A stretch of 64,000 nt of DNA, from positions 324,009,906 to 324,073,905 of the forward strand of contig NC_073692.1 of the NCBI RefSeq assembly GCF_029784155.1. The letters run 5' to 3'. The stretch is from Uranotaenia lowii (lineage: Eukaryota; Arthropoda; Insecta; Diptera; Culicidae). Numbering within the stretch: position 1 is the stretch's first letter; each line of letters begins with the position of its first letter. Below, piece by piece: positions 21,986 to 34,300 of this stretch. Both the position numbers and the translations under genes were made by a program. The notes beneath the pieces are model-generated. The model was not told the origin of the DNA. It saw only the letters and a list, made by a program, of their open reading frames with translations, and searched no databases.

Positions 21986-22560
21986 TGGGTAGGGGGTGGG
22001 GTTTGGAGGTTAAACCCTTCCAAAAAAAGCAAGTAAAGTGTTTGTTTCTATATATTTTTAAAATTTTTTATTCTATTTTGTTGTTATTTGACTCAGAACT
22101 GGGGCTCAAACCTTAAAAATTAATCGCAGTTTAAGAGAAATTGTGTTAGTTAAAAAAAATCATTTTAAGTTTTTGTTTAATACTCAGACTCGAAGTTCTT
22201 AAAATTACTTCTTATTCAAAATTCAAACATAATAAAACTTTAAATTGGCGATCCAGAATTGAAACTCAGAATGAGATTCATCATTCAAAATTAGTGTTTG
22301 AATAAAGATTCGCATTTTAGATTGAAAATAAAATAAAACAAATAAATAATGGTTTCAGATTGAAACCTAAATTGAGGGCTCTGAGAAAATTTTAATTCAT
22401 GGATTTATTTGAAATTCTGATCAGGAATCCTAATTCATAAATCGATTTTTTATTTTTAACATTTCAGAAATTGTATTGAAACTCGGAAACAGATCCGTAA
22501 TTCATAATTGGATTTAAGGTTCAGAATTCAGGTACAGAATTAATATACAAAATACAGATT
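21985..22560 (+). repeat. AT-rich repeat sharing its G-rich head with 33408-34300
   Basis: GGGTGGGGTTTGGAGGTTAA...AAAAAAGCAAGTAAAG (21998-22038) matches GGGTGGGGTTTATGGTTAAA...AAAAAGCAAGCAAGG (33436-33484). Downstream both turn into long runs of GATTCA/AATTC-like phrases. Ends are not resolved. Confidence 0.5.
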
Positions 22561-22962
22561 ACGCTCATAAATGCGTTGAAATTATCAAGAAAACTTTTCC
22601 GATGAGGAGTTAAAACTGCAAGAGGTCAAAACATGTAACCTTTCCAAAAAAAACAAAGAATAATTCTTTTTATCTTTTATTTAACAAAATTGCAATTTTA
22701 TGAAGATCCAAATTTCAAACCAAAACCTTAAATTTGGATCGATAGTGAAAAGATCAGGAGTGAAATTATGAATCCTATACGATTCGAGATACGATTCGAG
22801 TTCCATAATCCCGCCCCAGGTTTGAACCGAAAATTTCAATCTATTCATGAATGATTCTTATCATTGAATTTTCTCGAGAGTTTGAAGGATTTCATTTCTA
22901 TGAATTGATTTGACCATATAATCAGTTACGAAAAATAATAACCGTCATGGGCTCAAATCCTT

Positions 22963-23346
<384 letters not shown>

Positions 23347-23677
23347 ATCAAATTAAAATAGGCTTTCTTATATTACTAGTTTTTGGTCCAGGCTAGGCTA
23401 AATTGATAAGATTTAAGTACAATTTCAAAAATTTCTAAAATTGATAAAAGTTTATTTTATTATCACTTACTAAATGGTTTCCAGCTTACCGTTTTAGAGA
23501 ATTCAGACGGTGTTTTAGAAAGCTTTTTTTAATGAGCGAGTGGAAAGTATTTAGAAATTCGTGATTCGATTTTTTTTAATTCATGCATTGTTTGAGCAAA
23601 AATATAATAGAAAAATAAAGAAAAAGTAAAAAGAAATCACTCTGTTGTGGTATGAGCCTAATTGGTTGAATGATTCA

Positions 23678-24378
23678 ACTGAATCAAAGCAATCGAAAGA
23701 TTCCTTTTAATTCAACCACGGTAAATGAAAAGTTCATATACCAGTATTTCGATAGCAACTTACTACCTTCTTCAGTGAACGTTTTCGATTGATAATCAAT
23801 CGAAAACGTTCACTGAAAAAAAGAGCGCCGATGTGGTCTAGTGGATAGGCTGGCGCGAGTCTGGTGTTGGTATGCCAGGCGTACTGGGTTCGATTCCCGG
23901 TATCGGCAAGAAAAATTTTGGGTTTGAATCCCATAAGTGGCCGACAGGTAAGATGTGTTTCCTCATATAACTGACTATATAATAAGAATGCTCAATCAGT
24001 TGCCAGCAGGCCAGGTATATACGCGGATGCCGGAATACCTGTAAGTAAACTAGCCCACCTGATTGACTCGTTCTTCTAAAATAAACCTACATCAACACAA
24101 TACATTCATCCATAACAGTTCATACGAAGCCATGGGGTCCGGATATGATGTACGCGTTGCATTGGAGATTTGTCGAACTTAATAATCTAAGGAATGCAAG
24201 TGAACCCATACTTTGGCAGAAACTGCGGTGAATCCGTGCACCCATGGTGGATATCCAACATACATACATACATACATACATACATAATCAATCGAAAACG
24301 TTCACTGAAGAAGGTAGTAAGTTGCTATCGAAATACTGGTATTAATTAAAAGGAATCTTTTGATTGCTTTGATTCAGT
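23678..24378. repeat. Near-perfect ~100-bp-arm palindrome, interrupted by a SINE
   Basis: With the SINE and one target duplicate removed, the left arm (ending TTCGATTGAT at 23793) pairs with the right arm (AATCAATCGAA...). Pairing continues outward through ACCAGTATTTCGATAGCAAC (~23740) and GAATCAAAGCAATCGAAAGA (~23681), with about 25 extra bases in the left arm. It looks like a foldback MITE. The right arm ends ...GATTCAGT at 24378. Confidence 0.85.
23818..24285 (+). mobile_element. 468-bp tRNA-derived SINE with (CATA)n tail and 24-bp target duplication
   Basis: The head (23827-23908) keeps a 7-bp acceptor-type pairing (GCCGATG with TATCGGC), an A-box region GTGGTCTAGTGGATAGG and a T arm CTGGGTTCGATTCCCGG. 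Its anticodon arm is enlarged, so it is a SINE head rather than a working tRNA. An unrelated body of ~380 bp follows, ending in CATACATACATACATA. The 24-bp segment at 23794-23817 is repeated exactly at 24286-24309. The (CATA)n tail suggests mobilisation by a non-LTR element with a tetranucleotide tail (RTE-like); that partner is inference. Confidence 0.9.
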
Positions 24379-24581
24379 AAAAAGAAAGGTTTGTTTTAAC
24401 TTTTTTTAAATTTATTTTATGTATTGTTTGAGCATAACATCATAAAAAAACATATATCACCACCATATAGTCAACCACCCCCCTCCTCACCTTTCGCAAG
24501 GTATTGGATTTTTTTTATCGCCGTGCTTTAATGTGACATTGATTTATTGATGTTTTCCGACGGATTTTGGAATTAAAAACG

Positions 24582-25879
24582 TTTTTTACCAGTTGTCCAG
24601 ACATTTTTCTGGCTTTCGTCCCTATTCAGTTGTCACTAAAATTATATTTTGAACAATACATTTTTATATTATTAACAATATTTAAAATCATACAAACTAC
24701 TGGCCTTCGTCTAAACTAATTTGATTAGGGACTCTTTATTTTGATTTTCGTTTACATTTGTATGTTAGTGTTTGTGACTATTTTTTAACTACAGAGTCGT
24801 AAGCTATCTTAAATAACAGGAGTCTATCTGCTATTGACAACATTGTTGTCACCTCTAACCTTAATGTGAAAAGTTTCAGCTATGATTCTTGCATTATAGA
24901 CTGTATTTTTTTTTTTAAATGATTGTATTGTCGAAGTCGAAAAGGTGACCAGTTTCTAGTGATTATTTGTTTTGTAGATACATTTGTTTCATGTTGCTTT
25001 AATTTTTTTTTTATTCCAAAAACTGACTAGTTTCACCTTTGTATGATTTAATACATTTACCATATTTAATTTCATACACGTCATATATTAGGAAGTCAAA
25101 ACTTAATACATTTAGAAACATTCTGAACCTAAACAACTATCCACGATATTTTGTAACAAGTATTGTTAAAGAACCATCACAAATAATCTAGGATACTTTG
25201 AATATAACCAATAGAAATTTAAGCAAATTTTTAATCATCCAGTATTGTTCAGGATTGGGGGAAAAGCTCTCAAGGTATTTATAGTAATTTGACGTTAATG
25301 TCGCCTTAAAGCCTTTTAATTAAATTTAAAATCTAATCCTCATAAAATCTGAGGAAAAAATCCCCAAGAACAAAAAAAAACACTGTCGTGTATGAAATTT
25401 AATTTGATAAATGTAAAAATCATACATAGGTGAAACTAGTCAGTTTTTGGAAAAAAAAGATTAAAGCAACATATAACAAATGTATCTACAAAACAAATAA
25501 GCTCTGGAAACTGGTCACTTTTTCGACTTCGACAATACAATATTTTTAGAAACAGTGACATGCTATAGTGCAAGAATCACAGCTGATTTTTTAACATTAA
25601 GATGAAAGAGGACAACAATGTTGTCAATAGCAGATAGACTCCTGATATTTAGGATAGCTTACGACTCTGTAACAACAAAAATTGACACAAACACTAACAC
25701 ACAAGTGTAAAAAAAAAATTAAAATGTCCCGGATCACATAAGTATAGACAAAGGCCAGTAGTTTGTAAGATTTCAAATATTGTAAATTAGATAAAAAAAA
25801 TTTCAAAATATAATTTTAGTGTCCACTGAAGAGAAGCGAAAGCCAGAGAGCTCAAAACGTCTGGACAACTGGTAAAAAA
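24582..25879. mobile_element. 1.3-kb foldback element with ~495-bp inverted arms
   Basis: Arms 24582-25080 and 25387-25879 are imperfect inverted copies. Shared landmarks are ACCAGTTGTCCAGAC, GTCTATCTGCTATTGACAAC, CGACTTCGACAATACAAT in complement, GAAACTAGTCAGTTTTTGGA, and ATTTCATACACG at the inner ends. The loop is ~306 bp. No coding capacity and no clear target duplication. Confidence 0.85.
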
Positions 25880-25929
25880 GGTTTTTTCAAATTTGATTTC
25901 ACTTATTAAGTTCTTGAATTATTCAAAAA

Positions 25930-26140
25930 ATTGCATGGGCGCCCCCTCCCCACTTTCTATCCTCTTTATGAAAGTAGTGAGGTTTCCAAACATTCAGTGA
26001 ACTTTTTATCATATACAAATACCGCCCAAGCCAAATTTGGATAGATTTACGTAATTTATTCTGTTTAACAATCTGTATGGGAGCTCCCCTTCCCCTTTCA
26101 ATTCTTCCTCCCTGTGTTCCAGTTGCCTCTGCGTTTAGCA
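25930..26140. repeat. Repeat with GCATGGGCGCCCC / TGTATGGGAGCTCCCC blocks
   Basis: Two similar blocks about 140 bp apart (ATTGCATGGGCGCCCCCTCC near 25930, ATCTGTATGGGAGCTCCCCT near 26070) are both followed by CTTTC(T/A)AT. This suggests an internally repeated non-coding element. Confidence 0.4.
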
Positions 26141-26859
26141 CTGCACAGTGGGACCAGCCTTGTGAAGATGAATAGTAAATGTTATTTTTCTATTCACCAG
26201 GATGCTGAAGAGATCTGACTTTATATGTACTATTAGCACGACAAATCTCGATTTTTAAATCTTGATTATAATCTCACAAAATATTTTTGATAATTAAAAG
26301 AATAAAGCTCGTGGTATTTTTATCATGATATTTCAAAGTATGTAGAAATATGCAGAAAAGTAGTAATTATCAAATATATTCAATTTTTTAAGTAGTTTTT
26401 GGAAAACTTACTGTTATTTCTTCAAATTTGGAAACTTTAAAATATGTTTTTATCTCAATCAATCACAATTATTTTCTGCACCTAATAAACAATGTTCGGA
26501 AGAAATTTGCTAAATCGAATCGTAATAAATCGACAACATCAAAAGTTATTTTTCAACCTTGATGAACTATAACTCTTATAAGACTCAAAATAATGGCTTC
26601 AAACCTATTCAGTTGTGTTATTCGAATCATAATGTTATTCAATAATTGCTGTCCTCATATAAAAAAAAGTCATGCATCAATGGGTTAAAATTAAACGCAG
26701 TAAAGTTGAGGAGGCTTTTGTTTCTCCAAATTGAGATATGTATTAAAACAATAAATCTATAAAATTATGAAAATTGAATGTTTTTCAAAAATATTTTCCT
26801 CAAAAACTTTTTGAATGGGTTGACAAAAGCGATGATTTGGAAAAGTTCCAGTTACTTAC

Positions 26860-27117
26860 CGATACAACTGGCCCAGGTTGTAGTGCGCATTAATGTGCTC
26901 CGACGAGTACCGGATCGCTTCCAGGAAATGGAACTCAGCCTCCTCGAACTGTCCCATCAGAGTTCCAATGTTGTTGTGAGCACTTGCATAGGAAGGCCAC
27001 AATCGCAGCGCCTCCCGATAATGCCCAACGGCCTGATCCGGTCGCGCTGAATCCCGCAAAAAGTTGCCAAAATTGTAGTGCATTTTGGCATTGTGCGGCA
27101 ACGTTTTGAGTCCGGAT
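26860..27117 (-). CDS. Tmtc1: TMTC exon: first TPR repeats after the membrane domain
   Basis: The acceptor is AACCTCCAG (AG at 27119-27118) and the donor is CG|GTAAGT (26859-26858). The exon is 258 nt, phase 2 on both sides. It reads SGLKTLPHNAKMHYNFGNFL, then RPDQAVGHYREALRLWPSYA, SAHNNIGTLMGQFEEAEFHF and SSEHINAHYNLGQLY. These are consecutive 34-residue TPRs starting with the NAK(V/M)HYN motif that opens the TPR region in TMTC proteins. Human TMTC1, as I remember it, has a closely similar NAKVHYN...HASALNNLGTL stretch, which is why TMTC1 is preferred over TMTC3 or TMTC4. The upstream exon is 61 nt away. Confidence 0.93.
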
Positions 27118-27178
27118 CTGGAGGTTTTGACGAAAGATTGTTTTATAATGTGGTAAATTGATTTGTAATGGAGCTTAC

Positions 27179-27343
27179 CTCAATAGAGCTTCCCGGGAGC
27201 TCCAGTCCATGTTTCTTGATAGGGTTTTCAGGGTACCCGAAGCTAGGAGGATGATTCCCAGAGCCAGGATAAGTTTTCGCATTTTTGGCACACGTTCCCA
27301 CAGTCGCTGAGCGCCATAAACAACCAGAATGACGCTTCCCATG
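27179..27343 (-). CDS. Tmtc1: TMTC exon: last transmembrane segments
   Basis: The acceptor is TTATTCAATAG (AG at 27345-27344) and the donor is AG|GTAAGC (27178-27177). The exon is 165 nt, phase 2 on both sides. It reads MGSVILVVYGAQRLW, then KLILALGIILLASGTLKTLS and RNMDWSSREALL. One hydrophobic stretch and a clear transmembrane helix are followed by the loop (N-x-D-W-x-x-E/REALLR) that leads to the TPRs. The C at 27343 completes a serine codon begun in the upstream exon, giving YIPSMG, a family signature region. Confidence 0.93.
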
Positions 27344-27759
27344 CTATTGAATAAAAGTTGAGAGTAAGAAGTAAAAGTCATAAATTTGAAAGAAAGTATT
27401 TTTGTTGACTCAATCAATGATTGAACTTTATAGGAAAGAGTCGATCGATATCTGTTCGAGTACGAATTCCTGTCTTTAATGAAGGGTTTATCTAATTTGA
27501 GGTTGTACTTCCAGAGCGATGGGTAAGCATTTAAAGTGTAACAGAAAGTCCTGCTTCAAGTCGGTGTTGTTTCTTGGCAAAAACCAGCTCCACCTCAATT
27601 GGACCTTAGAGCAACAGAAAACCTTCAAGATTTCAACTCATTACGTGCTTTCTCTCCATTCGAAATGTTATTCGTCGGCAAAAAATAACGGGCCCATTAA
27701 GCCAAGGCAAGCACAAATAAAAACTGCTTAGCTGACTGGAAACTGTTACTTGGTTGTGG

Positions 27760-27830
27760 AAAATGCAACCATCATCATCATCATCAACATCATCGGAATC
27801 ATAGTCGACGTCGACGTCGTCGTTTGGGCG
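27760..27830. repeat. Trinucleotide repeat (ATC)n then (GTC/GAC)n in TMTC intron
   Basis: CATCATCATCATCATCAACA is followed by GTCGACGTCGACGTCGTCG. The Asp-rich frame on the minus strand is repeat translation. Confidence 0.85.
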
Positions 27831-27898
27831 TCGTGGAGCAGAAATAACACGGCACTTTCCTATTTTTCGGCAAAAAGCCGGAGCCAGGAAAACCTTAC

Positions 27899-28020
27899 CT
27901 TGGAATGTAGAGAACGCGCTCGGCAACGACAAAACCAACCGTTACGACTAAATTTGTGGCCGGCAGGAAGGGTAGCACTAATAACAGAAACCCTAATACA
28001 ACCGGTACGTGACGCTGATG
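27899..28020 (-). CDS. Tmtc1: TMTC exon: transmembrane segments with AERVLYIPS motif
   Basis: The donor is AAG|GTAAGG (27898-27897). The acceptor is CACTACACAG (AG at 28022-28021): a pyrimidine-rich tract at ~28085-28130 is followed by no AG until this one. The exon is 122 nt, entered in phase 0 and left in phase 2. It reads HQRHVPVVLGFLLLVLPFLP, then ATNLVVTVGFVVAERVLYIP. LPFLPATNL and VGFVVAERVLY(L/I)PS are hallmarks of TMTC1-4, multi-pass ER proteins that O-mannosylate cadherin-type substrates. The next intron (27344-27898) is 555 nt and contains a (CAT)n/(GAC)n stretch. Upstream exons were not identified. Confidence 0.92.
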
Positions 28021-31000
28021 CTGTGTAGTGGATTTTTTTGCCGTTGTTTTTGGGGTCCACAGTTGATTCCATCCGGTTCCGGAAGCAGCAGATAGAAAAT
28101 GGATAGAGAGAGAATAAAAGGAAGAAAAACGAACATATAGTACACTGTTAGAGATGGGAAAAAACAAAGCTGAACTGGCATGTTGGCGACGAACGGGGGC
28201 AAAAATTAGTTAGAACATACACACTAACGAAATGGGGCCAAAAGTTCAAACCGTGTTCTTGGAATGTCGCTATGGCTGCAAAAATCGGTATACATTTTAT
28301 TTGCCGGCGAGCCTCTTGCTCCATTAAAGTGCGGTGGATGAACGAACTCTGAAATGGGGAAGAAATTTGAGAGGTTTTTTTTTTCTTTCTTAGGAGAAAT
28401 AAGAAAGGCAATTTTGCATTTTGGATAGAATTTTGATATTTTTCGGAGGAGCTTATTTAAGTTTTTCGAATTCATTCAATATGTTATTTAAATCTATTTA
28501 AAGCTGATTGAATATTATCTTAGGCTTACGATTGGAAAAAAAATTAAAAGAACGCCTGTTTTTTTCAAATTCTATGCTTTCATAAAGAATGATTATTTAA
28601 TAATTATATTTAAGAACGAGCAATGGTGCAACGAAAATTTTAAAGCATTGATGCTCTTCACTTACAATTGCAAAGAGTAGAAACTTCACGCAGATATGCC
28701 AAACGTTTGTATTCCTCGTATTGCAATAGTGCTTAAATTGAGTATAACAAAGCTACTCTCTGGAGCCACCAGGAAACTTCAATGATGACTTTCAAACATT
28801 TGATAGAATAAATTTCAGTAACATTTATTTTATTCGACATGAAAAACATATCTAAACAAATGAATATCACCGACCGTAGTTGAGAGGATAACGTTTAAGT
28901 CTTTTGAGCCAAAATACTCCTTCTGTGGGCTGATGATTTCGGCATTTGCGTGACACCTTAGGATTCCAGATTGTCTGGTTTTATCCAGTTTTATTCAATC
29001 CACCGGCAAACCAAATAAAAAAATGTGTTGCTTTTTTTTCAATTTCTGCATTCAAAGTGGGATTTTTGAAGCAAGTTTTGCAAAAATAACCATGAATGCT
29101 TTTGGTAGCCTCAAATACGATTTGAAATCTGTCGATGAGTTTTGATGAAAAAATATGTTTTTAAATTTTTTTTTCTTGAGTTTTTTTTCTTTTGGGTTTA
29201 GTCAACATTTGCTCAGATATTGTCCGTATTTTATAGTATTGTGCTCATAAGTTACACGCTATCCTCCTGACTTCTGAGCTGAACCATTTTCAAATTCAAA
29301 TTTTATAGCCAGAAACCGATGATTGATGAACGCTTTAGGAGCGCATCTGTTTCGGACTGTAGCACGAATGTTCGAGTAAGTGAACATTTTTTCGTTTCAC
29401 AAGAAATATGTTTTATGCTCTATGTTTTATTTTTAGTTCCTTGAAAAAGAATAAATAAATATTCGAAACGTTGGATGAAGAACACATAAAAGTGTTATAA
29501 AATCTTGACCGAAAGGCCGAAAGCCACATAACATATAATTTATTTCCGGTCGAAAAATAAATAAGTGGATTCCGAAAGAGTTTCTTTTTTTGTCACACCT
29601 GCAAGTTTCAAGTACTTTCTATAGTAAGGAATATTTATCACGACCATTGATAAGATCGTGAAGTTGTTTCAACTTGAGAAGTAGGTACATTTTCAAAAAA
29701 TTTTGAAGATGAAATAAAAATAGGGGCCAATTTCAGGTTTCCTTCAATAACAATAGTTCTTAAACAAAATTTTTGAAAAAAAATTTCTCGGCAATTTTTC
29801 CAAGGCTTGCACAAGTAGATAGATTAAGATACTCGCTCTGAAAGTTTCACCTAAATGGTAGCTGCAACAGTATTTTTTAAACTTCTTTGCTACAAACCTA
29901 TTTGAATAAAGTAAAAAAAAAAGTTTGAATTTCAAATCTACTCTTTCATTTACAATTTCTGTATCTCTCTTATTTTTTAATCGATTCGTTCTGAATTAAT
30001 TGGTTAGAAATTATAGTCTCAAAAATTAAAATAAAATCTTTACATGCGAAATTTAGCTCTCAATTTAAGATTTCTGGATATTCTTCTTGTTAAAAAGCTG
30101 ATCAACAGCATTTTTAATTTACGCATTAAGGACCACGAAGAAATCTTGGCCCAAAAAAAACCAATCCAAATCGGCATCCTCTATCTTGGAAACGACTGCA
30201 CCAAATTCTATAAATTGAGTATCTTTGAGTTATTGGAAGTGCAGTACACAACTATTTATAATAAAGTTTCTTTATAACATGTCTCACATTTGAATTATGC
30301 TTCTCAGTGAAGCGCACTTGCTCAAACAAAAAAAAACGAAATGGCGCGCGATGTGTTAGGACTGTTTTTGTAACTTTTTTTCATCGCTATACTAAAAAGG
30401 GATTTGAGTAAATTTTTTTTATAAATATTTACAGAGTTCCTTATTTTGCTGGGCCTTCATTAGGCATTACCAAGTATCAAAAATTTTTTTGCATGTCAAC
30501 ATGTCTCGTTTTGTAAACAATTTTTGTTATGAACCTCCGTCAAGTGAGAAATTACGACATGGCAACATAAAGTATCCTAATTAATTGTGTGAGGACCACT
30601 CTGCCCTTCTCTCCATATGAGTACCATGTCTAAAAAATGCAAATTGAGAAAAACGCATCCATAGTTTTGTTTAGCGATTATTTATTAAATCAATGCACTT
30701 TGATTTATGTACTAAAACTAACTTTTTGGTAAATAAGAATGAAAACTAACGTTTTCCATGGATAACAAAAAAAAACGACTCACATGAGACCCTGTATCTT
30801 TTGTCACATAAAGACTGTGAACTTAAAAGTTGTTTTAATACATCATCGAATGTTCTCAAAGTTTTTTTTTTAATTAAAGTAAAATTGCAAATTCACAATC
30901 AGCAGTAACAGCCGAGAAATTAAAAAAAAAGACGAAACAGTTTTCTTAGCAGAGACATAGCGATCTGTTAAGGTTATAAGGATTGCGTTCTTTATTTTGT

Positions 31001-31229
31001 TCATGCGAAAATTGACTTTTGTTACAACAATGCTTAACCCTCCGTTTCATAAAGTAACAAATTTGCAACAATTAATGTATGGAAAAATGAGAAAAACGAA
31101 TTTTATTTTAATTTTTTTTCTTGATGTACACATAATTTCCAACTGTTTAAAATAATTTTTGAGGAAAAATAAAAAGTCATGAAACGTAGGGTTAAGTATT
31201 AAGCACATACTTATGCCATTTTTCGACCA
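28021..31229. other. No gene recognised
   Basis: AT-rich DNA upstream of the identified TMTC exons. The stretch 28140-28360 is less AT-rich, and minus-strand frames are open there, but they do not resemble the TMTC membrane domain. The rest shows simple A/T runs only. Confidence 0.5.
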
Positions 31230-31250
31230 ATTTTTTTTACCTACGATAGT

Positions 31251-32303
31251 ATGTATGTATGTATGGTTCCCCCATCGGTAGCAAGGTCCTGCTTATGTCT
31301 GTGTGGCTTGGCCTTCGAATTGCTTCTAGGGCTTCCACGGTCCGATGGTTCGTCGAAGGAAGGCATCCAACCTTCAGAAACCTACAATGGCCGGCTACCC
31401 GTGCCGCTTGCACTAATTTCTTTGGGTTATCCCCAGATGCATTCCTTCTAAAAATATATGTTTATTTAATCTGCAGAGTAAGGAATAAAAAAATCGACGA
31501 AAAATGACAACATCAAACATAGTTATATAATCAAATAATGGTCAGAGTAATAAAGAGAATGAAAATATGATTATTATGTTACAAGTTTTAAAAGGATACA
31601 GTTACAAAGTTGAACACTCCAGTAGCACAGTGAAAATAAATCTGCTATCCGTGCAGCGAAGAAACTATTTAACACTTCTAATCGAAAATTTACATATATG
31701 CTACACATACTTTTTATTTGAAAAAATTGAATAAAAAACCAATAGTTTCAGTTCAAACTAATAACATTCCATCGTTCCAACAAATTGGCAACGCTGGATA
31801 AGCATATATTGTTGCTTCTGCTATTCGCCACTGTAGATTCACAGGCGCTTCTTGCAAATCTAATAAGAGAAAAAAAATGCAATGGAACGAGCTCACCGAT
31901 TGATTCCAATATGGCTGGCTTGAATCCAAATGAAATCGAGGTTTCCTTCTTCCTGTGACAAAACGGTCTCGCGAAAGACCATTAACAAAATATCACTAAT
32001 GCTGATTCATTTGCCTTAGCACTAATTCAGCACTTTCGGAACCATATCATTGAATTCCATCATACAACAAACACTTCATTCCGAAAAAAAACGACCCAAA
32101 CGACATATTGAACAAAGCAAGCGACGAAATTTGACCGACGAACACAACACCATTTGAAATGATTTTCCATTCTGTCATGCAATTAATTTTCGCACTAAAA
32201 TAGAGTGCACACTATTTTGGCATTTTGATATAACTTTTCTTTCAAGCACAACTCATTCAAAAAAAAAACACAGCTGCTAAAAATATTGGTAAACACACAA
32301 GTG
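31251..32303 (-). mobile_element. 1.05-kb retroposon with 21-bp target duplication and (CATA)n tail
   Basis: The 21-bp segment at 31230-31250 (ending ACCTACGATAGT) is repeated exactly at 32304-32324. The insert lies on the minus strand: its 3' tail is (CATA)n beside the left duplicate, as in the SINE at 23818. The last ~190 bp before the tail (31265-31455) are GC-rich and read like a non-LTR element 3' end. The remaining ~850 bp are AT-rich with AATAAA just before the junction (~31467), and I do not recognise them. It may be a chimera of an unrelated transcript and an RTE-type 3' end. Confidence 0.8.
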
Positions 32304-32324
32304 ATTTTTTTTACCTACGATAGT

Positions 32325-33400
32325 GTACCAAAAATACTACTGTTCATCAGAACCTTCCAAGCGGATATTCTTTATGTGACAAAATAAACAGGGATTTGAA
32401 AATTATGTTAGTAAGTTCGTACTCTATTTTGTCCAGGACTATATCAGACCCATGTAACTTATCGAAAATTCTTTCTATACGCTCAGTGCTGCTCCCTTCT
32501 GAGAAGGGGTATCATAACAGGCGACTAAAATAGCTAGTACACCCTCCATGGAGGTCAATGGTTTGAGTATTCAACAACTTCAACGACAAATAACAAACAA
32601 AATTATCAAAGCAACCGTTGTTCGTATTCGCACTGTTGGTATCGATTTCAACATACTTGTTTTTATGAACAAAAAAATTTCCAATTGAGTATTCAATAGA
32701 TGATTTTCTTCTCGAACAGAGTAAAATTAGAAAAGCAGAGTTTCGGTTTGATTCAAATGCAAATCATTTTTTTCCGAATGGTAATATATGGTGAATAATT
32801 CGTCCAAAAGGTCAACCAAAATATATTTTCACCATTTAAAGCATTGTAGATGGCTCTGAAGTACTCACTTCCAACATAAATACTTTTAAATCAGATTTGT
32901 TTTTCCAAGACACACATTGGTTACCATGGCTAGATGCATGAATCTTGTTGCCCCAACTCTTAAGGTGGCGTTGCGAACATCGAAAGTCCGTATAGAAGAA
33001 TTAATGTTCGCGGCAAAGCCCACTTCTTTATCTTGAAGTGACGGTATCTTTGACTATATGCTCAATTCAATGTGAAGGTTTAATTTGAACTCTTTTATTT
33101 CCAACTTTAAATAAATGTGACTTAAGGTTTAATTGATTCTAAGCGTTTTATAAAGACAAAATTTCATTCGAAACGGCAAGTGATCATTACCGAGTATTGA
33201 ATTACTAAGCTTAAGTTCACGAAATTTTCGAAAACGAATAAATTTCCTCGCAATGTTTTTAATCAGTTAGCAGAAAAAATAATTTTTCTTATTTTCAACG
33301 CCGCTAGCTGAAAAAATGCGAAGTTTTTTAGGCGTTGATTTGGCAATAGACAAAATTGATCAGCCCTTAGACATCGTTCTTGTTCAAAACATTATATTCG
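32325..33400. other. No gene recognised
   Basis: Mixed AT-rich DNA. Somewhat GC-richer patches at 32440-32600 and 32930-33050 (TAAGGTGGCGTTGCGAACAT) may be old repeats or conserved sites. No frame with recognisable domains. Confidence 0.4.
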
Positions 33401-33407
33401 ATCACTC

Positions 33408-34300
33408 GGCCGTAGAACAAACGAGGGAGGGAGGGGGTGGGGTTTATGGTTAAATCATGAAAGTCCAGAAAAAGCAAGCAAGGTAATATTGTCTACACTA
33501 AAATTTTGGATTCTTAAGTAAATTTTAATGATCGAGTGAGGTTTTTCAAGAGTCATAATTTTAATGAAAAACTTTTGAAAAAACCTCAAAAACTAATTAC
33601 CAGGTTCAGAATTCTGCTACAGTTTTTCAAAAAAAAATCCATTTAATGATTTAATTTCTATTCGGATATAAATGTTTCAAATATGATAAATATTTATACA
33701 CATTTCAAATGTTGTACTTCCAAATTTTCAAAATCAAAATTTTCTTCCTGATTCATCTTTCGGATCCTGTGTCTAGATTGTGTTCTTGACTTTCAGTTTG
33801 AATCATCATAAGAAAAAAAATATTACTGTTTGCAATGCTGATTCAAATATGGTTTTGCATTTCGTTCAAAATTTGATTCAGTATTTTTGAAACACAAATG
33901 CATTTTCAATATTTCGATGATGGTTTTCCGAATATGAAAAAAAAGATTATTAGGATTCATAATGGCATTTTGTTCACCATTCAGATACCATTTTTTTTTT
34001 AACAAAATCAAAAACTCAGTATCAAGATTAAAATTCGATTTTTTTTTATTTGAATTTACAAGTCAGATTTTAATTTAAAATTTGAAACAATGAACACAGA
34101 TTGAAAACGAAAACATTAGAATTTATAATAAAGATTCATGATTCAAATTTTACTTTTTGGCTCATATTTAAAAATTATGACCTGCAATTTTAATACAAAA
34201 ATGTTGATATCGTACTGAAATTAGTAAACAGAATCAAAATTTCAATTTTTAATTAAGGTTCAAAACTCAAATTAAGAATTATTATTCAATTAAGATTCAG
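33408..34300 (+). repeat. AT-rich repeat with GGCCGTAGAAC / G-rich head
   Basis: The head GGCCGTAGAACAAACGAGGG (33408 on) resembles the GGCCGTATGAAGGA and GGCCCGTGCGAAGGA ends at 52586 and 12347. The following GGGTGGGG...AAGCAAGCAAGG block matches 21998-22038. The interior is long runs of GATTCA/AATTT-like phrases. The right end is not resolved. Confidence 0.5.

Noticed and set aside
23827..23908. Functional tRNA gene
   Set aside because: Acceptor and T arms pair, but the anticodon arm is enlarged and a ~380-bp body, (CATA)n tail and target duplication show a SINE.
27633..27938. Acidic (poly-Asp) minus-strand frame
   Set aside because: It falls mostly in the 27344-27898 TMTC intron and comes from (ATC)n/(GAC)n repeats.
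28224..28411. Upstream TMTC exon on the minus strand
   Set aside because: Frames are open, but the translation does not resemble the TMTC membrane domain and no fitting phase-0 donor was found.
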